A stretch of 15,369 nucleotides of DNA from Gammaproteobacteria bacterium. Its GTDB lineage: Bacteria; Pseudomonadota; Gammaproteobacteria; Francisellales; CACEW01. Where the stretch lies: assembly GCA_028282045.1 (NCBI GenBank), contig JANQIS010000002.1, positions 1 to 15,369 of the forward strand. Direction: 5' to 3'. The notes under the pieces are model-generated. The model saw only the letters and a program-made list of their open reading frames with translations, was not told the origin of the DNA and ran no database searches. The translations under genes and the position numbers were made by a program. Positions 1 to 7,583 of the stretch are shown piece by piece. How positions within the stretch are numbered: the stretch's first letter is position 1; every line of letters starts with the position of its first letter.

Positions 1-124
1 TTGAAGGGCTACCATAAAAGCTTACCACCTTTAATTTAGGAAAGCATTTTCATGATCGCGGGTGAGCAAAAGCAATGGCTCATGTCGGTTTCATCAGGCA
101 ACCTTGTCGATATCTAAATAAAAT

Positions 125-154
125 TTGTATCACAGCAATAGTATTTGCTATTAT
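125..154 (+). promoter_or_regulatory. Candidate sigma70 promoter for the orphan gene at 181
   Basis: A weak -35 (TTGTAT, 125-130) lies 18 bp before a good -10 (TATTAT, 149-154, 5/6 to consensus). The -10 also carries an extended TGn element (TGC, 146-148). Transcription would start near 161, giving a leader of about 20 nt before the gene at 181. Read by eye only. Confidence 0.42.
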
Positions 155-180
155 TAGATAATTACCAAAAGGAGTTTGTT

Positions 181-1152
181 ATGGCTGAGTTAGCTGATAC
201 GGACACGCTACTGAAAATTACCGAGGCTGTGCGGGCGTATCAAGCCGGTGATTACGATATGGCGTTGCACTGGTTAAAAGGCTTGCCTGGCAGTCTCGCA
301 GCGCAATTGGTAGTGTGCGTTATACGTGAAAGAGAGCATGAAATCCAACAGCAAATTGACAACACCAGTCCGGCTGATGAAAGTCGTCTTAAAGCCCTGC
401 ATGAACAGCGACAACGCTTACTGCAAGAAGCCTTAGAAGCGTTGCATTTTCTGACAGAGCAATTAACAAAGCCTGATCTTTGGTCAACCGTCGAAGATCC
501 ACAACTAGAGGCATTAACTGAGCAGTTAAGAGACCATATCATTGTTCCACTGGCAGCTAAAGTATTTTTTGAAAAAGCTGCCCAGCAAACTGCCAAAGCA
601 CTGGCATTGGATGGAGTAACTGCAGAAATAACCGTATCCGACGTTAGCGTAAGTCCAACAGGTGAAATTCAGTTGGCAATGCAATCAGCCGATGCCACAA
701 CAGAAGATGCGCCGGCACCGGTAGAATCACGTGTGACTATACGCCATGATAGCACCGCAGATAAACCGGTAGTGCACTTAGAACACGTTGATGAGAGCTT
801 GCAGGCAGATGATGTTGAGGTTGTTGATGCACGTCGTCTACACCATCTAGCCACTGCCATTATCGCTGCGCGCCAGTTAGCTGCTGCCAGAGCAAATATA
901 GAACACAGGCTTAATAACCTGCGACAACCAACCACACCTGCAATTTGCTTGAAGACTAATTTAGGCGCTCACCACCTGAATGCCTTGTGTCAGCACCCTG
1001 ATTTACGCGCTATGGGGATTACTGAACAAGTGTTTTTTGCCAATAGAGGGCCATCTGAACCGCTATCCTGCAGAGCCGCCCATGCGATGTTCACTCAACA
1101 ATCTTCTAGATACGATAACGGTAACGCACCGCCGGTGATTTTGGGTTATTAA
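181..1152 (+). CDS. Protein of unknown function, 323 aa, largely helical
   Basis: I do not recognise this protein. The start at 181 is chosen because an AAAAGGAG ribosome binding site ends 6 nt upstream; the open frame extends to 145 but that part has no such site. Residues about 8-145 look strongly helical and charged, rich in Glu, Gln and Leu. Residues 15-40 resemble a single TPR-like helical pair (AYQAGDYDMALHWLKGLP), and 50-95 could form a coiled coil. Residues about 146-205 are acidic and probably strand or loop, with alternating Val/Ile and Asp/Glu. A second helix covers about 215-248, and the tail from 250 has several Cys and His (C256, H264, H265, C270, C297) and ends in a Pro-Gly-rich stretch. 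There is no signal peptide or membrane segment, so it is probably cytoplasmic. It stands alone, 76 bp upstream of polA on the same strand. Coding is well supported by the binding site, length and codon use; the function is open. Confidence 0.8.
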   Translation: MAELADTDTLLKITEAVRAYQAGDYDMALHWLKGLPGSLAAQLVVCVIREREHEIQQQIDNTSPADESRLKALHEQRQRLLQEALEALHFLTEQLTKPDLWSTVEDPQLEALTEQLRDHIIVPLAAKVFFEKAAQQTAKALALDGVTAEITVSDVSVSPTGEIQLAMQSADATTEDAPAPVESRVTIRHDSTADKPVVHLEHVDESLQADDVEVVDARRLHHLATAIIAARQLAAARANIEHRLNNLRQPTTPAICLKTNLGAHHLNALCQHPDLRAMGITEQVFFANRGPSEPLSCRAAHAMFTQQSSRYDNGNAPPVILGY

Positions 1153-1228
1153 TATCACAATAACAAAATAGCGCCCTTGCCCACATCTTTGCTACTCTGA
1201 TAGCAGTTTGATTTTATAGCAATCTATC

Positions 1229-3907
1229 ATGACAAAACCTTTGATTCTAGTCGATGGCTCATCGTACCTGTTCCGCGCTTACCATGCGCTACCACCGACA
1301 TTGACTAATGATGATGGCCATCCGACCAACGCTATGCTCGGTGTACTCAATATGCTGCGTCGCCTGCTTAAAGACTATGAACCCAAACACTGTGTGGTCG
1401 TCTTTGATAGCAAGGGTAAAAATTTTCGCCATGAACTATACCCTGATTACAAAGCCAACCGTATCGCCATGCCAGAAGACCTGGCGGTACAAATCGAACC
1501 ACTGCACGAGATGATTCAGTTAATGGGTTTTCCATTGATCAAGCAATCAGGCGTGGAAGCCGATGATATTATTGGCACACTGACACACCAAGCACTAGAG
1601 CACGGTCAATCAGTATTGATCTCTACTGGTGATAAAGATATGACGCAGCTCATTCACGCTCACGTACATATTGTCGATACCATGAAAGGCACCACGATGG
1701 ACGGCGCCTACGTTAAGCAAAAGTTTGGGGTCAACCCAGAGCAGATGATCGATTTTCTGGCACTGGTAGGTGATAGTTCTGATAATATACCCGGTGTACC
1801 TAAAGTGGGGCCAAAAACTGCTGCCAAGTGGTTGAGCGAGTATAGCACACTTGATAACCTCAAGGCTCACGCCGATGAAATTGGCGGTAAGGTTGGTGAG
1901 TACCTGCGTGATAACCTGGACCAACTTGATCTGTCTAAAAAATTAGTCACCATCGACTGTAAATTGGGTATGTCATTGCCCTTGGAGTCAATGGCCATGC
2001 AGCCGGCTGATGAATCCAGGCTACGCAAAGCACTCAAGCAATGGGGATTTAAGAGCTGGTTAAAAGAAATGGAATCAGAGGCTGCAAAGCCTATCAAACC
2101 TAAAGACTACACTTGTATTCTCACCCGGCAAACCTGGCAGCAATGGCATGACAAAATAAAAGCCGCCACCCTGGTGGCAGTAGATACCGAAACCACCAGT
2201 TTAGATGCTATGCAAGCCAAACTGGTCGGCATCTCATTTGCAACTGCTGCTGGTGAAGCGGCCTATTTACCCCTACAACACGATTATCTTGATGTACCGC
2301 AGCAACTTAACAACGAGCAAACCTGGCAAGAGCTTAAAGCTTTATTGGAAAATCCCAATATCAAAAAAGTCGGTCAACACCTTAAATACGATATCAAAGT
2401 TCTGGCACGGGCCGGTATTCAATTACAAGGGGGGGTATTTGACACACCATTGGCCTCCTACATTCTCAATCCAAGCAGCGAACGCCATGGCCTCGATAGC
2501 ATGGCCCAGAAGTATCTCAGCCACCAAATGGTCAAATATGAGGATATTACCGGCAAAGGCGCCAAGCAGATTTGCTTTAGCCAAGTTGATTTAGACACAG
2601 CCTCACATTACTCTGCTGAAGACGCCGACATAACGTTGCAAATTTATCATATTCTCAAACAAAAACTGCTGGCAACACCACAACTGTATAAGCTGTTTGA
2701 AACCGAAGAAATGCCTTGTATGCATGTGCTTACACAAATGGAACTATATGGTGTGTTGATTGATGCTAAGGTATTGCAACAGCAAAGTCATGACCTGGCG
2801 ATACAAATTGATAAACTGGAGCAGCAAGCCTATAGTGAGGCCGGCCAACCGTTTAACTTAAGCTCACCCAAGCAATTACAAGAGATTCTCTATGAGAAAC
2901 ATCAAATTCCAGTCATCAAGAAAACCCCAAAGGGCCAACCTTCGACTGCTGAGTCAGTATTACAAGAACTGGCATTGTCTTACAAGCTACCCAAATTGAT
3001 CCTGGAATATCGCCATTTGAGCAAACTCAAGTCAACTTATATTGACAAGCTACCACGTATGATCCTCCCCGACACCGGCCGCGTGCATACGCGCTACCAC
3101 CAACATATCACCAGCACCGGAAGGCTATCTTCCTCTGACCCAAACCTGCAAAACATTCCGATCCGCACCGAAACCGGACGACGCATCCGCGACGCCTTTA
3201 TTGCCCCGTCTGACCATGTCATTATGGCTGCAGACTATTCTCAAGTAGAGTTGCGCATCATGGCACACTTATCACAGGACCCTTCGCTAATCCAAGCTTT
3301 TAAAGACCGTGCCGATATCCATACTCGCACTGCCAGTGAAGTATTCGGTGTTGTCGAAGCTAATGTTACCAGTGAATTGCGCCGCCGTGCCAAAGCGATT
3401 AATTTCGGATTGATTTACGGCATGTCTGCCTTTGGCCTGGCCAAGCAGTTAGGTGTCGGCCGTGAACAAGCGCAGCAATATATCAATACCTATTTCGATC
3501 GCTATCCGGGTGTGGCACGCTATATGGATGAAACCCGTGAACTGGCGAAACAACAAGGCTACGTGGAAACCCTATTCGGTCGCCGCCTCTATCTACCCGA
3601 CATCCAATCACACAATGGCATGCTACGCCAAGCAGCAGAGCGTGCGGCCATCAATGCACCGATGCAAGGTAGCGCTGCAGATATTATTAAATGCGCCATG
3701 ATTGATATCCAACGCTGGTTAGAACTGGAAAATCTGCCCATCCATATGATTATGCAGGTACATGATGAACTGGTCTTTGAAGTACCGCAAAATTTGATCG
3801 ATCAAGCCAGACCAGCTATCCAACAACATATGATGCAGGCCGGACGGTTAGACGTACCGCTTATTGTCGACATTGGTGTAGGGGATAATTGGAACGCTGC
3901 CCACTAA
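1229..3907 (+). CDS. polA: DNA polymerase I
   Basis: This is the repair and Okazaki-fragment polymerase, which removes RNA primers and fills gaps. At 892 aa it is slightly shorter than the 928 aa of E. coli, with a constant offset of 36 residues at later active-site positions. The 5'-nuclease domain (about 1-290) begins with the VDGSSYLFRAYHA motif and keeps the acidic GVEADDIIGTL and STGDKDMTQL clusters. The 3'-5' proofreading domain (about 295-490) appears active: VDTET supplies D319 and E321 (E. coli D355, E357), and the ExoII (GQHLKYDIK) and ExoIII (YSAEDADI) motifs are present. The polymerase domain has motif A (DYSQVELR, D669), motif B (RRRAKAINFGLIYG) and motif C (VHDE, D846). The ATG at 1229 matches the family N terminus but has no clear ribosome binding site. 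The stop overlaps the convergent priA stop. Confidence 0.98.
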   Translation: MTKPLILVDGSSYLFRAYHALPPTLTNDDGHPTNAMLGVLNMLRRLLKDYEPKHCVVVFDSKGKNFRHELYPDYKANRIAMPEDLAVQIEPLHEMIQLMGFPLIKQSGVEADDIIGTLTHQALEHGQSVLISTGDKDMTQLIHAHVHIVDTMKGTTMDGAYVKQKFGVNPEQMIDFLALVGDSSDNIPGVPKVGPKTAAKWLSEYSTLDNLKAHADEIGGKVGEYLRDNLDQLDLSKKLVTIDCKLGMSLPLESMAMQPADESRLRKALKQWGFKSWLKEMESEAAKPIKPKDYTCILTRQTWQQWHDKIKAATLVAVDTETTSLDAMQAKLVGISFATAAGEAAYLPLQHDYLDVPQQLNNEQTWQELKALLENPNIKKVGQHLKYDIKVLARAGIQLQGGVFDTPLASYILNPSSERHGLDSMAQKYLSHQMVKYEDITGKGAKQICFSQVDLDTASHYSAEDADITLQIYHILKQKLLATPQLYKLFETEEMPCMHVLTQMELYGVLIDAKVLQQQSHDLAIQIDKLEQQAYSEAGQPFNLSSPKQLQEILYEKHQIPVIKKTPKGQPSTAESVLQELALSYKLPKLILEYRHLSKLKSTYIDKLPRMILPDTGRVHTRYHQHITSTGRLSSSDPNLQNIPIRTETGRRIRDAFIAPSDHVIMAADYSQVELRIMAHLSQDPSLIQAFKDRADIHTRTASEVFGVVEANVTSELRRRAKAINFGLIYGMSAFGLAKQLGVGREQAQQYINTYFDRYPGVARYMDETRELAKQQGYVETLFGRRLYLPDIQSHNGMLRQAAERAAINAPMQGSAADIIKCAMIDIQRWLELENLPIHMIMQVHDELVFEVPQNLIDQARPAIQQHMMQAGRLDVPLIVDIGVGDNWNAAH

Positions 3908-6081
3908 ACTTCTTGGGGGTCTACCAGCCATTGTAAACGAACACTAGTGGGCATCGACAACGTTTGTAACCATTGCAGCCATTGATGTAGCACTTTACGC
4001 TCAGATGCCTGCAATAACAACTGATAGCGATACAGGCCAGCACGCTGCGACAGCAAACAAGGCACTGGACCTGACAAGGTTAACGGTGCAGCTTGTTGCC
4101 TGAGTACTTGCTGTTTAATTTGTTGCAATGTTTGGATCACAATCCTTTGTTGCTTACCTTCAGCTCTGATCGCCGCCAAATAAGAAAAGGGTGGCCAGCC
4201 GACTTGCTGGCGGTCGACTAACAATTTTTTTGCTAATGCATGGTAGCCTTCTTTTAACAGTAAGCGCAGCATTGGATGATCGGGCTGATGGGTCTGTAAA
4301 TACACTTCACCTGGTTTGTCAGCACGGCCGGCACGCCCAGCCACTTGAGTAATCACCTGACCTAATCGCTCTAAGGCCCGAAAATCTAAGCTATATAAAG
4401 CACCATCTACATCAACCACTGCCACCAGTGTCACTGCGGTGAAATGATGGCCTTTAGCAATCATCTGAGTACCAATGATAATCTTGGCAAAGCCAGCATG
4501 GATCTGGTCCAGCGCAGCATCTAAGGCACCTTTATGCTGCACTACATCACGATCAATGCGCACTAACGGCTCATCAGGAAAGGTTCGTTTCAACACTGCT
4601 TCAAGGCGCTCTGTTCCGGCACCAACTCCGACAAACTGCGTGGCAGCCGCTTTGCATTGCGGACAAACACTTGGCACTGCAGTGACCACATCACAATGAT
4701 GACAAACCAGGCGATGACGTGACTGATACCAGGTAAAGTGGCGCCCACAGCCTTGATGCTTGGCCGACCAACCACAACAATGACATAATAATACTGGCGC
4801 ATAGCCGCGCCGGTTTAAGAACACCACCACCTGACCACCTTGCTGCAGATGCTGTGCCATCACTTGTTTTAATGCATAGGACAGCCCACCTTCAACCGGT
4901 TGTTGGCGCATATCAATAATATGCGGCGTTGGCAAAGCTGCTTGATGGCGGGCAGTAAGGCGCCAATAATCATAGCGGCCATTAAGTGCATGATAAAGCA
5001 CCTCCAACGATGGGGTAGCCGTGCCCAGTAATACCGGCACAGATTCAATTTGGCTGCGCATTAAGGCTGTTTCACGCCCTGAAAAGTACACGGTTGTTTG
5101 CTGCCAATAAGAATGATCGTGTGACTCATCAACAATCATTGCGCCCAAATTAGCAAAGGGTAATAGTAAAGCCGAGCGCGTGCCTAATACCACATTCACC
5201 AAACCGTGGTGTGCCCAGTACCACACCCTCATGCGTTCAGTATCAGTCATGGCAGAATGGTAGGTCGCTACCGGCACTTGTAATCTGGCTTGAAAACGCT
5301 GCAAGGTTTGTTGGGTCAAGCCAATCTCTGGCACCAACACCAATATTTGTTTACCTTGGGTAAGCAAATGAGCCGCCCACTGCAAATATACTTCTGTTTT
5401 ACCGCTACCGGTTACACCTTCAAGTAAACCAATCCACGGCGTGGTAGTTTTCATGCAATGATCCAACGCTTGCTGCTGCTCAACGGTGAGGTCATAAGCG
5501 CTTGAAGCAGGCACTTCTGATGCTATCGGCATGACCACTTCTGATTGTTCCCTCAGCCAGGTTTTGTCCAACATTGCACGACGCACACTGGCTGTAAGCT
5601 TTAGTTGCTGCAATTGTGCCGATGATAATGGGGCCTGTTGTGCAGCCAGCAAGGTGGCATGTTGTCGCGGTGCTTTCTTCGCCCAACCCGGTAGCTGCAG
5701 TTGCTGCTGGCCGATTTCAGTCAAGGCATACAGCACCCGATGACATTGATACGCCTCACCATCAAGCAAACGTTTAGGCAATGCTAAATCCACTAACAAC
5801 CCCAACGGCTGATGGTAATAATGTGCCAGGCGCTGGACTAGCTGTAGCCACGCGGATGTCACTATAGGCTGTGTATCAATAATTGCCTGAATCGATTTCA
5901 ATTGGCTGATCTCAACAGCCGCACGCTCAGTTGGCGCGATCAATAAACCTATTACACTACGCTGCCCCAGGGGTACTAACACCCGCATGCCAGGCACAAG
6001 GTCCTGACAGGTTGTTAAATAATCCAAAGCACCACTAAAGGGTCCTTTAACAGCAACCTGCCAAATATTTGATTTTTCCAA
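3904..6081 (-). CDS. priA: Primosomal protein N', replication restart helicase PriA
   Basis: PriA recognises stalled forks and D-loops and reloads the replicative helicase outside oriC. An N-terminal DNA-binding domain (IWQVAVKGPFSGALDYL) precedes the helicase core. The core has Walker A GVTGSGKT, a Walker B variant DESH (E. coli DEEH), GTQMIAKGHHF and QVAGRAGR. A cysteine-rich zinc insert lies between the helicase lobes (plus-strand about 4630-4800); one of its eight expected ligands is His instead of Cys (codon 4756-4758). The start is uncertain. I chose the TTG at 6081 (725 aa, E. coli 732) because an AAAGG motif lies 8-9 nt upstream and the family N terminus aligns there. A GTG at 6123 would add 14 residues, but it has no ribosome binding site and lies inside a DnaA box. 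The 3' end overlaps polA by 4 bp. Function is certain, start is not. Confidence 0.96.
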   Translation of the reverse strand: MEKSNIWQVAVKGPFSGALDYLTTCQDLVPGMRVLVPLGQRSVIGLLIAPTERAAVEISQLKSIQAIIDTQPIVTSAWLQLVQRLAHYYHQPLGLLVDLALPKRLLDGEAYQCHRVLYALTEIGQQQLQLPGWAKKAPRQHATLLAAQQAPLSSAQLQQLKLTASVRRAMLDKTWLREQSEVVMPIASEVPASSAYDLTVEQQQALDHCMKTTTPWIGLLEGVTGSGKTEVYLQWAAHLLTQGKQILVLVPEIGLTQQTLQRFQARLQVPVATYHSAMTDTERMRVWYWAHHGLVNVVLGTRSALLLPFANLGAMIVDESHDHSYWQQTTVYFSGRETALMRSQIESVPVLLGTATPSLEVLYHALNGRYDYWRLTARHQAALPTPHIIDMRQQPVEGGLSYALKQVMAQHLQQGGQVVVFLNRRGYAPVLLCHCCGWSAKHQGCGRHFTWYQSRHRLVCHHCDVVTAVPSVCPQCKAAATQFVGVGAGTERLEAVLKRTFPDEPLVRIDRDVVQHKGALDAALDQIHAGFAKIIIGTQMIAKGHHFTAVTLVAVVDVDGALYSLDFRALERLGQVITQVAGRAGRADKPGEVYLQTHQPDHPMLRLLLKEGYHALAKKLLVDRQQVGWPPFSYLAAIRAEGKQQRIVIQTLQQIKQQVLRQQAAPLTLSGPVPCLLSQRAGLYRYQLLLQASERKVLHQWLQWLQTLSMPTSVRLQWLVDPQEV

Positions 6082-6115
6082 ATTTATCGCCTTTACTCGC
6101 GTAATACTCACACAG

Positions 6116-6124
6116 TTATCCACA
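6116..6124 (+). promoter_or_regulatory. DnaA box (perfect 9-mer)
   Basis: TTATCCACA, identical to the consensus DnaA box. It lies 35 bp upstream of the preferred priA start and overlaps the alternative GTG start at 6123. With the box at 6158 it forms an inverted pair. Confidence 0.6.
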
Positions 6125-6157
6125 AAACTGTTGTTTTCTTACTATCTCACGCCATTC

Positions 6158-6166
6158 TGTGGATAA
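6158..6166 (-). promoter_or_regulatory. DnaA box (perfect 9-mer, opposite strand)
   Basis: TGTGGATAA on the plus strand, which is TTATCCACA on the minus strand. It is separated from the box at 6116 by 33 bp. The identity between the two sites extends to 11 bp (AGTTATCCACA). Confidence 0.6.
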
Positions 6167-6199
6167 CTATGTGAACAAACCACAAACTGTCATAACCCC

Positions 6200-6228
6200 A
6201 TTATGCCGTCGCTGCCATTTTGCCACAA
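6200..6228 (-). promoter_or_regulatory. Candidate priA promoter
   Basis: On the minus strand a -10 CATAAT (5/6, plus-strand 6200-6205) lies 17 bp from a weak -35 TTGTGG (6223-6228). Transcription would start near 6193. Both perfect DnaA boxes would then lie just downstream of the start point, within the leader, a position suited to repression by bound DnaA. The -35 match is only 3/6. Confidence 0.3.
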
Positions 6229-6295
6229 TCCATCACTATTTTTAACATAAAAATCAATAAGTTAGAATGAAACCGGTCTTCAATCTGCTCACAAT

Positions 6296-6347
6296 GGGTT
6301 ATTTCGACCTGTCGAAGCCAATGTGAACAAAGTAGTAAAAATAACCC
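6296..6347. repeat. Nested inverted repeat with a 14-bp palindrome
   Basis: GGGTTATTT (6296-6304) is repeated in inverted form as AAATAACCC (6339-6347). Next to the left arm, and sharing two bases with it, is the palindrome TTCGACCTGTCGAA (6303-6316; 6-bp arms, 2-bp centre). No T-run follows on either strand, so it is not a classic intrinsic terminator. It could be a protein-binding site or an RNA structure after tag. Confidence 0.5.
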
Positions 6348-6453
6348 TGTTTCCTTCTTGACAAAGCCATTTTATCCCCGATTTGCTATCAAAGCATGTG
6401 GAGTTACTCACATTTCCTTATAAGAAAACACAGTTCTGACACAAAGCGTCACA

Positions 6454-7038
6454 TCACCTGCCAGGATGACAGCTACATCCGACCAGATGATCATTGACCA
6501 TGCCCACTGATTGCATTAAGGCATAACAAATCGTTGGGCCGACAAAGCGAAAACCACAGCGTTTAAGCTCACGGCTCATGGCCTGTGAGACCGTGGTTTG
6601 GGCTGGCAACTCAGTTAGTGTATGCCAGTGATTTATTAGCGGCTCACCATCAACAAACTGCCACAAAAAGTGGCTCAAAGTATGACCTTGCTCTCTAAGC
6701 TTAAGATAGGCACGCGCATTCTCAATTGCCGCTTTAATCTTCAAACGGTTACGCACAATACCAGGGTTGTGCAATAGCAACTGCTGGTCCGCCTCACTCA
6801 TACAGGCCATGGCTTGGGCATCGAACTGAACAAAAGCATCACGGTAAGCATGGCGTTTGCGCAAAATAGTAATCCAACTTAGTCCAGCTTGAGCACCTTC
6901 TAAAATCAACATTTCAAATAAGTGTACTTCATCATAACTGGGCCGACCCCACTCTTGATCATGGTAAGTTTGATATAATGGATCATCACCACACCATCCA
7001 CAGCGGGCTCTACCTTGAGAATAAATAAGATCTTGCAT
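6454..7038 (-). CDS. tag: DNA-3-methyladenine glycosylase I
   Basis: Tag excises 3-methyladenine from alkylated DNA as the first step of base-excision repair. The 194-aa protein aligns along its length with E. coli Tag (187 aa), with a constant offset of 9 residues. Zinc ligands are C13, H26, H184 and C188, matching E. coli C4, H17, H175 and C179. The catalytic-pocket motif LEGAQAGLSW contains E47 and W55, and the C-terminal VNDHLVGC motif is intact. The N terminus is about 9 residues longer than in E. coli and no alternative start codon is seen in that extension. There is no clear ribosome binding site. A weak minus-strand promoter (TTGTCT and TGTTATGAG, plus-strand 7051-7080) would give a very short leader. 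It is divergent from the acetyltransferase at 7094. Confidence 0.96.
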   Translation of the reverse strand: MQDLIYSQGRARCGWCGDDPLYQTYHDQEWGRPSYDEVHLFEMLILEGAQAGLSWITILRKRHAYRDAFVQFDAQAMACMSEADQQLLLHNPGIVRNRLKIKAAIENARAYLKLREQGHTLSHFLWQFVDGEPLINHWHTLTELPAQTTVSQAMSRELKRCGFRFVGPTICYALMQSVGMVNDHLVGCSCHPGR

Positions 7039-7093
7039 CTGACAGCAATTCTCATAACAATGGCTTTATTACCCAGACAAGATTATCACGCCC

Positions 7094-7522
7094 ATGCAAA
7101 TTAAACGAGCACACACGGTTGAGGAAATCAAATCCTGTCTACCAGTATTATTGCAATTACGTCCCCACTACACCGACCAGCAACAACAAATGATTTTACA
7201 AATACAACAACAGTTCACCGAAGGGTTTGAGCTGCACTATATTGAAGACCAACAACAAGTGCTCGCGTGTGCTGGTATACGTTTTTTAACCTTATTGTCT
7301 CACCACAGTCGTGTAATGTATGTTGATGACCTGATCACTGATCAGGTACATCGTAGTCAGGGTTATGCCAAAACACTGATCGATTACCTGTGTGATTATG
7401 CTCAATCCCAGGGTTGCACAACAATCACATTAGATTCGGGCGTACAACGCTTTGGCGCACACCGATTCTATCTAAGAGAGCACTTTGACATTGTGTCACA
7501 CCACTTTGTGCGTAAGCTTTAG
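7094..7522 (+). CDS. GNAT-family N-acetyltransferase
   Basis: A small single-domain acyltransferase (142 aa) that should transfer an acetyl group from acetyl-CoA to an amine; the substrate is unknown. The core GNAT features are visible: strand beta4 (MYVDDLITD, residues 75-83) followed by the acetyl-CoA pyrophosphate-binding loop of motif A (HRSQGYAKTLI, 86-96, form R-x-x-G-x-A). A further strand (TTITLDSG, 109-116) and the motif-B helix with RFYLREHFD (124-132) follow. The N-terminal third is Gln-rich. The start is the only in-frame ATG near the family N terminus and has no strong ribosome binding site. It starts 55 bp from the divergent tag start and ends just before the nrdR promoter. Confidence 0.85.
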   Translation: MQIKRAHTVEEIKSCLPVLLQLRPHYTDQQQQMILQIQQQFTEGFELHYIEDQQQVLACAGIRFLTLLSHHSRVMYVDDLITDQVHRSQGYAKTLIDYLCDYAQSQGCTTITLDSGVQRFGAHRFYLREHFDIVSHHFVRKL

Positions 7523-7524
7523 TA

Positions 7525-7553
7525 ATGACAGCCACACAATCCCTGACTATACT
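7525..7553 (+). promoter_or_regulatory. Sigma70 promoter of nrdR
   Basis: ATGACA (7525-7530, 5/6) is followed after 17 bp by TATACT (7548-7553, 5/6). Transcription should start near 7560, about 24 nt before the nrdR ATG. The site lies in the 61-bp gap after the acetyltransferase gene and suggests that nrdR is transcribed on its own. Confidence 0.55.
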
Positions 7554-7583
7554 GCTGCTGTCTTAGCTGACTAGGAAGGTAGT

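Larger units (their letters stand above)
6082..6453. other. Non-coding region between tag and priA with DnaA boxes and repeats
   Basis: About 370 bp without a supported gene. It holds two perfect DnaA boxes in inverted orientation (6116-6124, 6158-6166), an 11-bp direct repeat (6169-6179, 6321-6331), a 9-bp inverted repeat enclosing a 14-bp palindrome (6296-6347), an AT-rich stretch (about 6230-6270) and a candidate priA promoter (6200-6228). It may act as the regulatory region of priA, as a DnaA-binding or titration site, or as a transcription boundary after tag. No function is proven. Confidence 0.6.

Noticed and set aside
52..117. A 21-codon frame (MIAGEQKQWLMSV...) with AGGAAA at suitable spacing
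   Set aside because: Too short, with no recognisable similarity. The 1-180 region shows only this and a possible gene tail ending in TAG at 37-39, neither of which can be supported.
1189..1221. Hairpin TGCTA-TAGCA and possible -35/-10 pair before polA
   Set aside because: The stem is only 5 bp and the promoter matches are 3-4 of 6; not enough to call a terminator or promoter.
6082..6453. Chromosomal oriC
   Set aside because: Two perfect DnaA boxes and an AT-rich patch are suggestive, but dnaA, dnaN, mnmG and rpmH are absent and the box number is low. Kept as a regulatory finding only.
7039..7093. Strong shared promoter between tag and the acetyltransferase gene
   Set aside because: Only weak matches are visible; the minus-strand one would leave almost no leader for tag.
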